Shown piece after piece: positions 1 to 6,544 of a stretch of 7,698 bases of DNA. The DNA lies in NCBI GenBank assembly GCA_937892095.1, contig CALAVC010000120.1:1-7698 (forward strand), given 5' to 3'. How positions within the stretch are numbered: position 1 is the first letter of the stretch; each line of letters opens with the position of its first letter. The stretch comes from an uncultured Bacteroidales bacterium (GTDB lineage: Bacteria; Bacteroidota; Bacteroidia; Bacteroidales; Marinilabiliaceae). The notes beneath the pieces were generated by a model. The model did not search any database. It was given only the letters and a program-made list of their open reading frames with translations, and was not told the origin of the DNA. A program made the position numbers and the translations under genes.

Positions 1-1420
1 TTTCTATCTGATATTTGCGTATGGCAGCTGCAATGGCAGGGCCCACTTTTTCAGTCGGTCCCGGTGCTTGGGCAATCGATATGCAGCCTTCGGGGTCGAT
101 AAGGAAATATGTCGGAAGAGCCTTTACTTCGTAGTCAAAAATGAGTCTCTGATTGGTTATGAACGACACAGTCTGCCACGAATATCCTCTGTTTGCAATA
201 GTCCGAAATCCTTCTTCGGGCTCTTCGTTGGTCAGAATCACCAGCACTTCCATATCTGCCCTATGCAACCGATACAAATTTTCAAGTGCAGGCATGCTCT
301 TCAAACACTCGTAGTTGTCTGTGTGCATAAAGCATAGGTACAAAAATTTGTCTTTGAAGTTCTTCAACTCTACAGGTCGGTCAGCCTGATCTTGTAGCCC
401 CAACTCTGGCGCTGGTAGCCCTGCTTTCAACTTGTTTTTCTTAGCATATATGTTTGCCGCAATCATTCTGTTGCGGTCGGCACCACATTCTCTTGCTGCG
501 CTTATCAGTATGGTGTCGGCTCGTCCGTCTGTCGTCAGTTTGCTATAAAAGTTATTTTGCAGTGTGCGTAGCAACAATGCTTCGCGCAGATTTCGGTCTT
601 TTGCCCATAGTGGGTTCTCGGCCGAAAGTTTGGAATATTTCGCAAAGCTCGGGTTCGGGTTGCGCTCTTCCGTCAAGAGTGCTTTCCTACTTTCGGCTCT
701 TGGCAGTCCGTCAAGTGGGTCGGGTTGCATCATGTTAATAACATCCCAATAGGCAGGCAAATTATACAACACTGGTCGACCTAAAAAATAGTTGCTCAGC
801 ACGTTACCTCCCGAGCTTAGCCGTGGCGCTGCATATAGCTGCGCTTGTCTATAGCGAACATGTTGCTTGAAGTAGGTCTTTTCGCACTTCGTTGCACGCA
901 TCGCCGAGTCGGTCCTTTCTATCAGCCTGTCGGCAAGTGCTTTGTCGTGTGCTCGTACTAGTCTACGTGCATTTCGAGCCAGCTCTCGCTGAAAAAATCG
1001 GTCAAAATCGCGTATGGCTTGGTTGAGCGGACTGCTCGCACCGCGCAAGCCTATCTCAATCATCTGTGGCTCATAAAATGGGTTAAATCGCTCAACGTCG
1101 GGGCGTGGTGCGTATGGTGGCAAGACAATCTCGTAGCGTGCCCCAGGCTCCAAATACAAATAGCCCACGTAGCTACCCAAGTCTATAAAAACATACGTTA
1201 CTTCGCTAAGGTCTGTCTCTGTATGAAAGTTGCCCTCGCCGTCAATGTTTATTGTCAGCATTTCTTTTTTCAGTCGGCTGACGTAGTCGGCGTAGGTCGA
1301 CACCACTATGTTTTTGCTGGCGTAGTCGGGGGCTTTGCCCGATATGGTCACAGTCGCTGCCTGCATACACATTAGTGTGCAGAGGCTTAGCCATGTGCTG
1401 AATATTATTTTGCGTAACAC
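1..1420 (-). CDS. Exported thioredoxin-fold (TlpA-like) protein, C-terminus cut by window edge
   Basis: The minus-strand frame is open from position 1420 to the left edge, giving 473 complete codons without a stop. The start is GTG at 1418-1420. It is the only usual start codon after the in-frame TGA upstream, and it yields a signal peptide: basic LRK, a hydrophobic stretch, and likely cleavage after QAA (about residue 22). Residues 23-103 look like a beta-rich domain ending in a YLEPGARYEIVLPP-like stretch, as in N-terminal domains of Bacteroidetes TlpA/AhpC-type proteins. Residues 104-334 are charged and probably helical. From LPAPEL (335) the sequence follows the thioredoxin/TlpA pattern: FKDKFLYL strand, active-site loop, SMPALENLYR helix, then cis-proline motif ALPTYFLIDPEG (P436). 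The active-site CxxC is NYEC (369-372), so the nucleophilic cysteine is missing. The protein probably acts in the periplasm or at the outer membrane, but its function is unknown. Only a few C-terminal residues are likely absent, because the final helix (AIAAAIRKYQIE) is reached. Confidence 0.85.
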   Translation of the reverse strand, partial: MLRKIIFSTWLSLCTLMCMQAATVTISGKAPDYASKNIVVSTYADYVSRLKKEMLTINIDGEGNFHTETDLSEVTYVFIDLGSYVGYLYLEPGARYEIVLPPYAPRPDVERFNPFYEPQMIEIGLRGASSPLNQAIRDFDRFFQRELARNARRLVRAHDKALADRLIERTDSAMRATKCEKTYFKQHVRYRQAQLYAAPRLSSGGNVLSNYFLGRPVLYNLPAYWDVINMMQPDPLDGLPRAESRKALLTEERNPNPSFAKYSKLSAENPLWAKDRNLREALLLRTLQNNFYSKLTTDGRADTILISAARECGADRNRMIAANIYAKKNKLKAGLPAPELGLQDQADRPVELKNFKDKFLYLCFMHTDNYECLKSMPALENLYRLHRADMEVLVILTNEEPEEGFRTIANRGYSWQTVSFITNQRLIFDYEVKALPTYFLIDPEGCISIAQAPGPTEKVGPAIAAAIRKYQIE

Positions 1421-1423
1421 TAA

Positions 1424-1438
1424 TTTCTCTTTCTTTTT
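1424..1438 (-). promoter_or_regulatory. Purine-rich translation leader before the GTG start of the thioredoxin-like gene
   Basis: Reading the minus strand, an unbroken 15-base A/G tract (AAAAAGAAAGAGAAA) lies three bases upstream of the GTG at 1420. A/G-rich leaders without a clear Shine-Dalgarno are typical of Bacteroidetes starts. Together with the signal peptide that follows, it supports GTG over the later ATG at 1372. Whether this 50-base gap also holds a promoter is unclear; I see no convincing -33/-7 pair. Confidence 0.4.
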
Positions 1439-1470
1439 ATTGTAGTGTATTCACCCTTGCAAATATTGTG

Positions 1471-1953
1471 CTATGAAAGTTTTACTACGCCTCTAATTTT
1501 TTCGGGCAAGAAAGCCGATGCGTCTCCCCCATGCCTAAGTATGTCGCGCACAATGGTGCTATTGACTGGCGTGTGTTCGGGCGATGTCAGCAGAAACGCA
1601 GTGTCTATTCCCGATAGCTGTTTGTTTACTTGTGCAATGGCGCGTTCAAACTCAAAGTCGGCCGATGTCCGCAAGCCTCGTAGTATATGTTGGCAGTCGT
1701 TCTCGCGAGCAAAGTCTATCGTCAGTCCCGTATATGTCATGACGGAAATCTCGTCTTGACCCTCAAAGACTTTTCGTATGAAGCCCACACGCTCTTCTGC
1801 CGAGAACATACAACGCTTGTCGGCATTAATGCCAACGGCTATCACTATGTGGTCGAACATTTCCAGCCCACGTCTTACTATGCTCTCATGACCTATCGTA
1901 AATGGGTCGAAAGAGCCAGGGAATATTGCCCGTCTGTTCTTTTCCACTACCAT
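1471..1953 (-). CDS. coaD: Phosphopantetheine adenylyltransferase (CoaD)
   Basis: This 160-residue cytoplasmic enzyme transfers AMP from ATP to 4'-phosphopantetheine, giving dephospho-CoA, the penultimate step of coenzyme A synthesis. It belongs to the HxGH nucleotidyltransferase superfamily. The N-terminus carries GSFDPFTIGH (13-22), where T19-x-G-H22 is the nucleotide-binding signature. NADKR (43-47) matches the substrate-binding lysine region, LRGLRTSADFEFE (91-103) is the family's conserved arginine loop, and NSTIVRD (131-137) corresponds to the second nucleotidyltransferase motif (ISSSxVK/R). The length is normal for bacterial CoaD and all key motifs are intact. The ATG at 1951-1953 is the only start before the conserved core. 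It lies six bases (AAAAGA) after the stop of the GH35 gene, so it is very likely co-transcribed and perhaps translationally coupled with that gene. The product call is secure. Confidence 0.97.
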   Translation of the reverse strand: MVVEKNRRAIFPGSFDPFTIGHESIVRRGLEMFDHIVIAVGINADKRCMFSAEERVGFIRKVFEGQDEISVMTYTGLTIDFARENDCQHILRGLRTSADFEFERAIAQVNKQLSGIDTAFLLTSPEHTPVNSTIVRDILRHGGDASAFLPEKIRGVVKLS

Positions 1954-1959
1954 TCTTTT

Positions 1960-4284
1960 TTAATATACGTACACTTTTATGTTTCTTGGTGCACCCGGCA
2001 CCCCACTTTCTGCACGAGGGATTATTTCTATTCCGCTAATCTTTTGTTTCCGTCCTGTGTCTACGACGACAATGTGCGACTGCTTTGCCTGTGCCGTTGT
2101 CAGCCAATAGGTCGACTCTTGTAGGTCAATTGTTTTTGCTGCCGTATTATTGCCGTCGGTTGTGTTCTCGTCGCTCACGTAGTTTATTTTCCAATTATTC
2201 CTATCGATGCGTTTGCCATCCACCACGGCATATATCTCTGCTATGGCAGGAGGTGTTCCATCGTGTGAGTCGACAACTTCAATGGCTATGTAGCGTCCAC
2301 TTTTTTCAGTATCAAAGGTTACGGCTTGCACACCCGACTCCCTTTTTAGTGTCGTCTCCGCACTTGCAGTCATCTTCTTCGTATTGGGGCGTTCGCCATT
2401 GCCTTGTGCCATTGTAGAGTCTGTGTCCAGCTGCAATGTATTAACGTCTGCATTCCTCTGACCCCAAACTTTTGCTTCGCCTATTCCCGACACGTCTACT
2501 ATTATCAGTTCGTTCTGCTTCTTTCGTAGCCAGCAACCTGGCACGTAGAGCGTCTGCTGTGGTCCAATGCTCCAATATCTGCCCACAGCGTGTCCGTTGA
2601 CGTAGGCTTGCCCTTTGCCCAGTCTGGAGCAGTTTATGTGTGTGTCTGCCACTTTGCGCATGTCGAATGTCGCACGATAATAACCAGATTCTTTACCCGT
2701 TGCCTTAGTGCTATTCGTCAGCGCACGTTGTGCTGTCGTATATTCGTCGTCTATAATGCCAATGTGCCAATTGCGAAGCTCGTAGCTCACGAGGTGTCCG
2801 TCAATTTCGCCACTCAGCAATACGCACTTCGTAATGCCTTTCCGATCGGCTATTGCGCGTCCAAAGTTTATGCGTCCCATAGCTTCAACGGTTATGCTCA
2901 GTTTTTGACCTGCCTCGATGTTGCCAATGTCTATTTTTTGCAGTCCACGTATGCGATTGCCACGTCCCACTTCGCGTCCGTCTATGCGCACCACAGCATA
3001 GTCCGCCAAGTCTTTTATTTCGAGAGTTGCTCGCCCATCAATTCGAGGCAATGTCGTCTCGTAAGTTGCTATTCCCCAACCTGTATTTAGGTCTTCCATG
3101 GTCAGTGTGGTGGGGCTATCGACTTCTTTGCTTATGCCTGCCGACAGTGGTGCATATTCTGTAAACCATATGGTGTCTGTGCCTACCGACTCTATCGCTT
3201 TGGGGACCGACGGCAACTTTCCGTTGGCATATTTAGATAGCACTTTTCGTAGCGTATAGTATTTTTCTGTAGCGTGTCCACTCTCGTCAATTGGTGCGTC
3301 GTAGTCATACGAAGTTACGTCAGGTGCATAACCAGGCGAATTGGCTCCAGCCCAATGTCCAAACGACGTTCCGCCATGTGTCATATAGAGCGAAAACGAT
3401 ATGCCACGACTTAGCATTTGCTCTATGCCTTCTACCATCTTTGCTGCAGGACGAGTCTCGTGTCTTGCACCCCATTTGTCGAACCAACCACTCCAATATT
3501 CCGAACACATAAGTGGAGCTTCGGGGCGTAGTTCTCGCAGTTTCTTAAATTGGGCTTCGACGTCTGCACCTGTGCCAAAGTTGAGCGTCCACACAAGGTC
3601 GTCAAGTCCATTTTTCGTAAAGTTGCTACTCCAGTCGCACTGAAAAAGTGTCGTGTGTTCAAATCCCGACTGGCGAAGCGTGTCGCGCACTTTGCCTACG
3701 TATGTCTTATCTTCGCCATAGCTACCATATTCATTCTCCACTTGCACCATCAGAATAGGTCCGCCATTTTCAATTGTCAGGGGTGCAAGTCGTTTGCCAA
3801 TCTCGCGCTCAAAGATTCCGACACGTTCAAGAAAATATGGGTCTTCGTCGTCGCGTAGCGTTACGCCCTCGTGGCGCAATAGCCACCATGGCAGTCCGCC
3901 CATTTCCCACTCTGCGCATACGTATGGTCCCGGACGAACAATCACCCATAGCCCCTCTTTTTGTGCCAACTTGCAGAATCTGACAACGTCGTTTTGCCCT
4001 TCAAAATCAAATTCTCCAGGTCTCGGTTCATGTATGTTCCAAAATATGTACAAGCACACTGTGTTCATGCCCAGTGCTTTGCACATTCGTAGTCGATGTT
4101 GCCAATAGTCTGCTGGTATACGTGGATAGTGTAGCTCGGCCGATTTGATGACAAAGGGTTTGCCGTCTAACAAAAAACTGCCCTTGCCGACACCGAATGT
4201 GTGCTTGGCTTGGGCATAAGTCGTTTGGCTAAAAAAGATGAGGAAGAAGGTTGCCAGTAGTAGCAAATTCTTGACTTTCGACAT
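1960..4284 (-). CDS. Secreted GH35 beta-galactosidase with C-terminal discoidin-like module
   Basis: From the ATG at 4282-4284 the protein has 774 residues. A signal peptide (MSKVKNLLLL..., cleavage probably after TYA, residue 24) with no lipobox cysteine suggests a periplasmic or secreted enzyme. The GH35 TIM barrel occupies about residues 28-345: early motifs SAELHYPRIP and VRPGPYVCAEWEMGGLPWWL, acid/base E185 in VQVENEYGSYG, nucleophile E262 in CSEYWSGW, then MTHGGTSFGHWAGAN. GH35 enzymes release terminal beta-linked galactose with retention. Galactose-binding-like beta domains follow (about 395-480 and 535-600; the second contains GQAYVNGHAVGRYWS). The last ~130 residues resemble an F5/8 type C (discoidin) domain: KSGRYIAIEVVDS, then STYWLTTA and KISGIEIIPRAES near the end. 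The frame is open 31 codons further upstream to an ATG at 4377, but that segment overlaps the arg terminator and would bury the signal peptide, so I place the start at 4284. No SusC/SusD partner is in view, so the glycan target is unknown. Confidence 0.95.
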   Translation of the reverse strand: MSKVKNLLLLATFFLIFFSQTTYAQAKHTFGVGKGSFLLDGKPFVIKSAELHYPRIPADYWQHRLRMCKALGMNTVCLYIFWNIHEPRPGEFDFEGQNDVVRFCKLAQKEGLWVIVRPGPYVCAEWEMGGLPWWLLRHEGVTLRDDEDPYFLERVGIFEREIGKRLAPLTIENGGPILMVQVENEYGSYGEDKTYVGKVRDTLRQSGFEHTTLFQCDWSSNFTKNGLDDLVWTLNFGTGADVEAQFKKLRELRPEAPLMCSEYWSGWFDKWGARHETRPAAKMVEGIEQMLSRGISFSLYMTHGGTSFGHWAGANSPGYAPDVTSYDYDAPIDESGHATEKYYTLRKVLSKYANGKLPSVPKAIESVGTDTIWFTEYAPLSAGISKEVDSPTTLTMEDLNTGWGIATYETTLPRIDGRATLEIKDLADYAVVRIDGREVGRGNRIRGLQKIDIGNIEAGQKLSITVEAMGRINFGRAIADRKGITKCVLLSGEIDGHLVSYELRNWHIGIIDDEYTTAQRALTNSTKATGKESGYYRATFDMRKVADTHINCSRLGKGQAYVNGHAVGRYWSIGPQQTLYVPGCWLRKKQNELIIVDVSGIGEAKVWGQRNADVNTLQLDTDSTMAQGNGERPNTKKMTASAETTLKRESGVQAVTFDTEKSGRYIAIEVVDSHDGTPPAIAEIYAVVDGKRIDRNNWKINYVSDENTTDGNNTAAKTIDLQESTYWLTTAQAKQSHIVVVDTGRKQKISGIEIIPRAESGVPGAPRNIKVYVY

Positions 4285-4298
4285 GCGCAATGTTTTTT

Positions 4299-4329
4299 CT
4301 TTGATAGACAGTTTGTTAACTGTCTCAAA
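4299..4329 (-). promoter_or_regulatory. Possible Bacteroidetes-type promoter of the GH35-coaD unit
   Basis: On the minus strand, TTTG (4329-4326) is followed after 19 bases by TATCAAAG (4306-4299). The spacing fits the Bacteroidetes pattern TTTG-N19-21-TAnnTTTG. The -7 element keeps the TA and the final G but reads AAAG instead of TTTG, so the match is only partial. It lies just after the arg terminator and just before the GH35 ATG, where a promoter is expected, but the implied 5' leader is very short (about 10 bases). Confidence 0.3.
4307..4324. repeat. Perfect 7-bp inverted repeat upstream of the GH35 gene
   Basis: GACAGTT (4307-4313) and AACTGTC (4318-4324) are exact reverse complements separated by TGTT. 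The element sits 22 bases upstream of the GH35 start, between the candidate -33 and -7 boxes. It could be an operator for a dimeric regulator or a small hairpin in the leader. No T-run follows it on the minus strand, so it is not a terminator. The regulator, if any, is not identifiable from this window. Confidence 0.5.
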
Positions 4330-4336
4330 GTTAAGT

Positions 4337-4380
4337 AAAAAAAACTTGTCCCCATCAGGCTTAGTCTGTGGGGACAAGTT
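4337..4380 (-). terminator. Intrinsic terminator of the arg operon
   Basis: On the minus strand, AACTTGTCCCC (4380-4370) pairs perfectly with GGGGACAAGTT (4353-4343) across a 16-base loop. The loop can itself form a few extra pairs (CAG with CTG). The stem runs straight into a T-tract: eight Ts (4344-4337), the first two belonging to the stem. It starts 23 bases after the argD stop codon. The plus strand has no T-run beyond the stem, so it works only for leftward transcription. It separates argGCD from the GH35-coaD unit. Confidence 0.92.
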
Positions 4381-4403
4381 ATAGTGTAGTTCAAAAGACT
4401 GAC

Positions 4404-5531
4404 CTATTGTGTCAACACTTCGCCAAAGGCTTTAATGAAGACGTCGGCTTGCTCTTTCGACAAGCATAGCGGTGGCAACAAGCGAATCATGTTTGCTCCT
4501 GCCACACCAGTAAAGATGTGATGCTCATAGAGCAGTTTCTTGCGTATCTCGGCAATTGGCTCGTAGAATTCTATGCCAATCATCAAGCCTATGCCTCGCA
4601 CATCTTTTATCTTGCTACTCTTTGGCAAGTGGTTTAAGATATACTCGCCCACTTCCGCACTATTCTTTTCGAGGTTCTCTTGTTCATACACGTCAGCCAC
4701 CGCAATCGCTGCTGCCATGCCAAGGTAATTGCCTCCAAACGTTGTGCCGAGTCGTCCTTTGACTGGCTCAAACATTGGGTTGATAAGTATTGCACCCACA
4801 GGGAAGCCGTTGGCAATGCCTTTGGCCATCGACACGATGTCTGGGCGTATGCCTGCATGTTGGTATGCAAAAAAACGTCCTGTGCGTCCATATCCACTCT
4901 GAATCTCGTCCAACACGAGAATCGTGCCATACTTGTCGCACGTTGCGCGTAGCTGTTTTAAGAAGTCTGCTGTCGGTATGTTGATGCCTCCTACGCCTTG
5001 TACGCCCTCAATGATGACGGCAGCCACGTCGGAGTTCTTCAAGTGTTCTTCAACCGAGCCAATGTTGTTAAGCTCTGCCCACAAGACTTCGTGTTTCGAG
5101 TTGAATGGCGACACAATCTTCGGGTTGTCCGTAACTGCCACTGCACCACTTGTGCGGCCGTGGAAGCTATGACGAAAGGCGACAACCTTACTACGTCCCG
5201 TATGAAACGATGCCAATTTCAGTGCGTTTTCGTTGGCTTCTGCGCCACTGTTGCACAAGAAAAGCGAATAGTCGGTCAGTCCGCTAAGTTTCCCAATGCG
5301 TTTTGCCAACTCACTTTGCAATGGGTTTATGACGCTGTTAGAGTAAAAACCAATCTTACGCAATTGGTCGCTCACCACGTCTATGTAGTGTGGGTGCGAA
5401 TGTCCTATGCTTATGACAGCATGTCCGCCATATAGGTCAAGATATTGTGTGTCGTTCTGGTCCCACACGTAGCACCCTTTGCCTCTTGTCGGCACGATGT
5501 CAAAGAGTGTATATACATCAAATAGTTCCAT
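4404..5531 (-). CDS. argD: N-acyl-ornithine aminotransferase (ArgD)
   Basis: This 375-residue class-III, PLP-dependent aminotransferase converts N-acyl-glutamate semialdehyde and glutamate to N-acyl-ornithine and 2-oxoglutarate in cytoplasmic arginine synthesis. The N-terminal LFDVYTLFDI and LDLYGGHAVISIGHSHP segments are those of Bacteroidetes ArgD. The PLP phosphate-binding NSGAEAN (94-100), HSFHGRT (121-127), the cofactor aspartate in LDEIQ (D208), the Schiff-base lysine K237 in SMAKGIANGFP and TTFGGN (263-268) are all present. The length is normal for the family. The start ATG follows the argC stop by 12 bases with an A/G-rich leader. In Bacteroides fragilis the pathway is known to run through succinylated intermediates, so the substrate may be N-succinyl-glutamate semialdehyde; the sequence alone does not decide this. 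A terminator follows directly, so argD is the last gene of this operon; proC, which often follows argD in Bacteroides, is not here. Confidence 0.96.
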   Translation of the reverse strand: MELFDVYTLFDIVPTRGKGCYVWDQNDTQYLDLYGGHAVISIGHSHPHYIDVVSDQLRKIGFYSNSVINPLQSELAKRIGKLSGLTDYSLFLCNSGAEANENALKLASFHTGRSKVVAFRHSFHGRTSGAVAVTDNPKIVSPFNSKHEVLWAELNNIGSVEEHLKNSDVAAVIIEGVQGVGGINIPTADFLKQLRATCDKYGTILVLDEIQSGYGRTGRFFAYQHAGIRPDIVSMAKGIANGFPVGAILINPMFEPVKGRLGTTFGGNYLGMAAAIAVADVYEQENLEKNSAEVGEYILNHLPKSSKIKDVRGIGLMIGIEFYEPIAEIRKKLLYEHHIFTGVAGANMIRLLPPLCLSKEQADVFIKAFGEVLTQ

Positions 5532-5543
5532 TTCTCTGTTTTT

Positions 5544-6509
5544 TTAGAAGCCTATCGGTTTGAGGTTAAGTCCCGTATTCTCGGGCAGTCCGAATATGAG
5601 ATTCATATTCTCAACTGCCTGACCTGCAGCACCTTTCACGAGGTTGTCTATCACCGACACAATGTGTAGCTTGTCGCCATGCTTGCGTACGCCAAGCACA
5701 CACTTGTTAGTGTTGACCACCATTTTTAGGTCAGGGTCTCCGTCTATGACGTGTACGAAAGGCTCGTCCTCGTAGTATTCTTTATAGAGTTTTTGTGCTT
5801 CTTCTTCGCTTAGCTTGCAGTCAAAATACACCGAAGCCATTATGCCACGAGGAAAAGCTCCGCGCACTGGCACAAAGTTCATCTGTCCCTTATAGACGTT
5901 CGATAAGCGCGAGAGCGTCTCGTTTATCTCGCCAAGGTGTTGGTGTGTAAAGGCTTTATAGACCGACAAGTTGTTGGCTCGCCAACTAAAATGCGTCGTT
6001 TGCGAAGGTTTCTGACCTGCACCCGTAGAACCAGTTATGCCCGTCACGTGTACTTCGCCCAGCAGGTTGGCACGCGCAGCAGGCAAGAGCGCCAACTGGA
6101 TTGACGTTGCAAAGCAACCCGGGTTGGCAATGCGGTCGGCCGCCTTAATCTCTTGTCTAAATGCTTCGGGCAGTCCGTAGACAAAGCCGTCGGCCGTCTC
6201 CCGAAGTCTGTAGTCGTTGCTTAGGTCTATTATTTTGCCGCTAAACTCTTGGGGCAAACTCTCTACGTAGCCACGACTTTTGCCGTGTCCCATGCAGAGG
6301 AAGATGACATCGGCTGTGTTTACATCGGCTTCGCCCGTAAAGGTAAGCGACGTTTCGCCCACAAGGTCAGGGTGGGCTGTCCACACGGGTTCGCCAGCAT
6401 GACTCTCGCTCTGAGCAAAGACCACTGTCGCCCACGGGTGGTTGACAAGTATGCGTAGTAGCTCGCCTGCAGTATATCCAGCAGCTCCTATTATTCCTAC
6501 TTTTATCAT
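5544..6509 (-). CDS. argC: N-acetyl(succinyl)-gamma-glutamyl-phosphate reductase (ArgC)
   Basis: This 321-residue enzyme reduces N-acyl-gamma-glutamyl phosphate to the semialdehyde with NADPH, the step immediately before ArgD. The N-terminal dinucleotide-binding motif is VGIIGAAGYTAGEL (4-17). The catalytic cysteine is C132 in ANPGCFATSIQLALLP, the type-1 ArgC signature. GITGSTGAGQKPS (157-169) and the histidine pair in FTHQHLGEI (H189, H191) are conserved family features, and the C-terminal half has FVPVRGAFPRGI and VSVIDNLVKGAAGQAVENMN. The frame is complete and the length is typical. The ATG at 6507-6509 begins directly with the Rossmann strand MIKVGIIG, so the start is secure; it follows argG by 35 bases with no terminator between them. 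In B. fragilis-type pathways the acyl group is succinyl; the residues that select the acyl group cannot be judged here. Confidence 0.97.
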   Translation of the reverse strand: MIKVGIIGAAGYTAGELLRILVNHPWATVVFAQSESHAGEPVWTAHPDLVGETSLTFTGEADVNTADVIFLCMGHGKSRGYVESLPQEFSGKIIDLSNDYRLRETADGFVYGLPEAFRQEIKAADRIANPGCFATSIQLALLPAARANLLGEVHVTGITGSTGAGQKPSQTTHFSWRANNLSVYKAFTHQHLGEINETLSRLSNVYKGQMNFVPVRGAFPRGIMASVYFDCKLSEEEAQKLYKEYYEDEPFVHVIDGDPDLKMVVNTNKCVLGVRKHGDKLHIVSVIDNLVKGAAGQAVENMNLIFGLPENTGLNLKPIGF

Positions 6510-6544
6510 TTTCTGTCTGCTATTCTTTGGTTTCCTATGTGTCC

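Noticed and set aside
454..738. Plus-strand open frames in the left 1.4 kb (including 68-337 and 1019-1375)
   Set aside because: The minus strand carries a continuous 473-codon frame with a signal peptide and thioredoxin-like domain across the whole stretch, so the short plus frames are shadows.
1370..1372. ATG as alternative start of the thioredoxin-like gene
   Set aside because: It would start inside the hydrophobic core of the signal peptide; the GTG at 1418-1420 gives a complete signal peptide and has a purine-rich leader.
1421..1470. Possible promoter (AATATTTG) between coaD and the thioredoxin-like gene
   Set aside because: The -7-like element has a mismatch in its TA and there is no TTTG at the expected distance upstream; read-through from coaD is simpler.
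1687..2124. 145-residue plus-strand open frame across the coaD/GH35 junction
   Set aside because: It is antisense to two conserved genes, has no recognisable motif, and crosses a real gene boundary. It is a shadow of the minus-strand coding.
2590..3090. 166-residue plus-strand open frame inside the GH35 gene
   Set aside because: It lies wholly antisense to conserved GH35 sequence; the Cys/Tyr/Val-rich composition is that of an antisense shadow and no domain is visible.
4343..4380. Arg terminator acting in both directions
   Set aside because: On the plus strand no T-run follows the stem, and there is no plus-strand gene to terminate.
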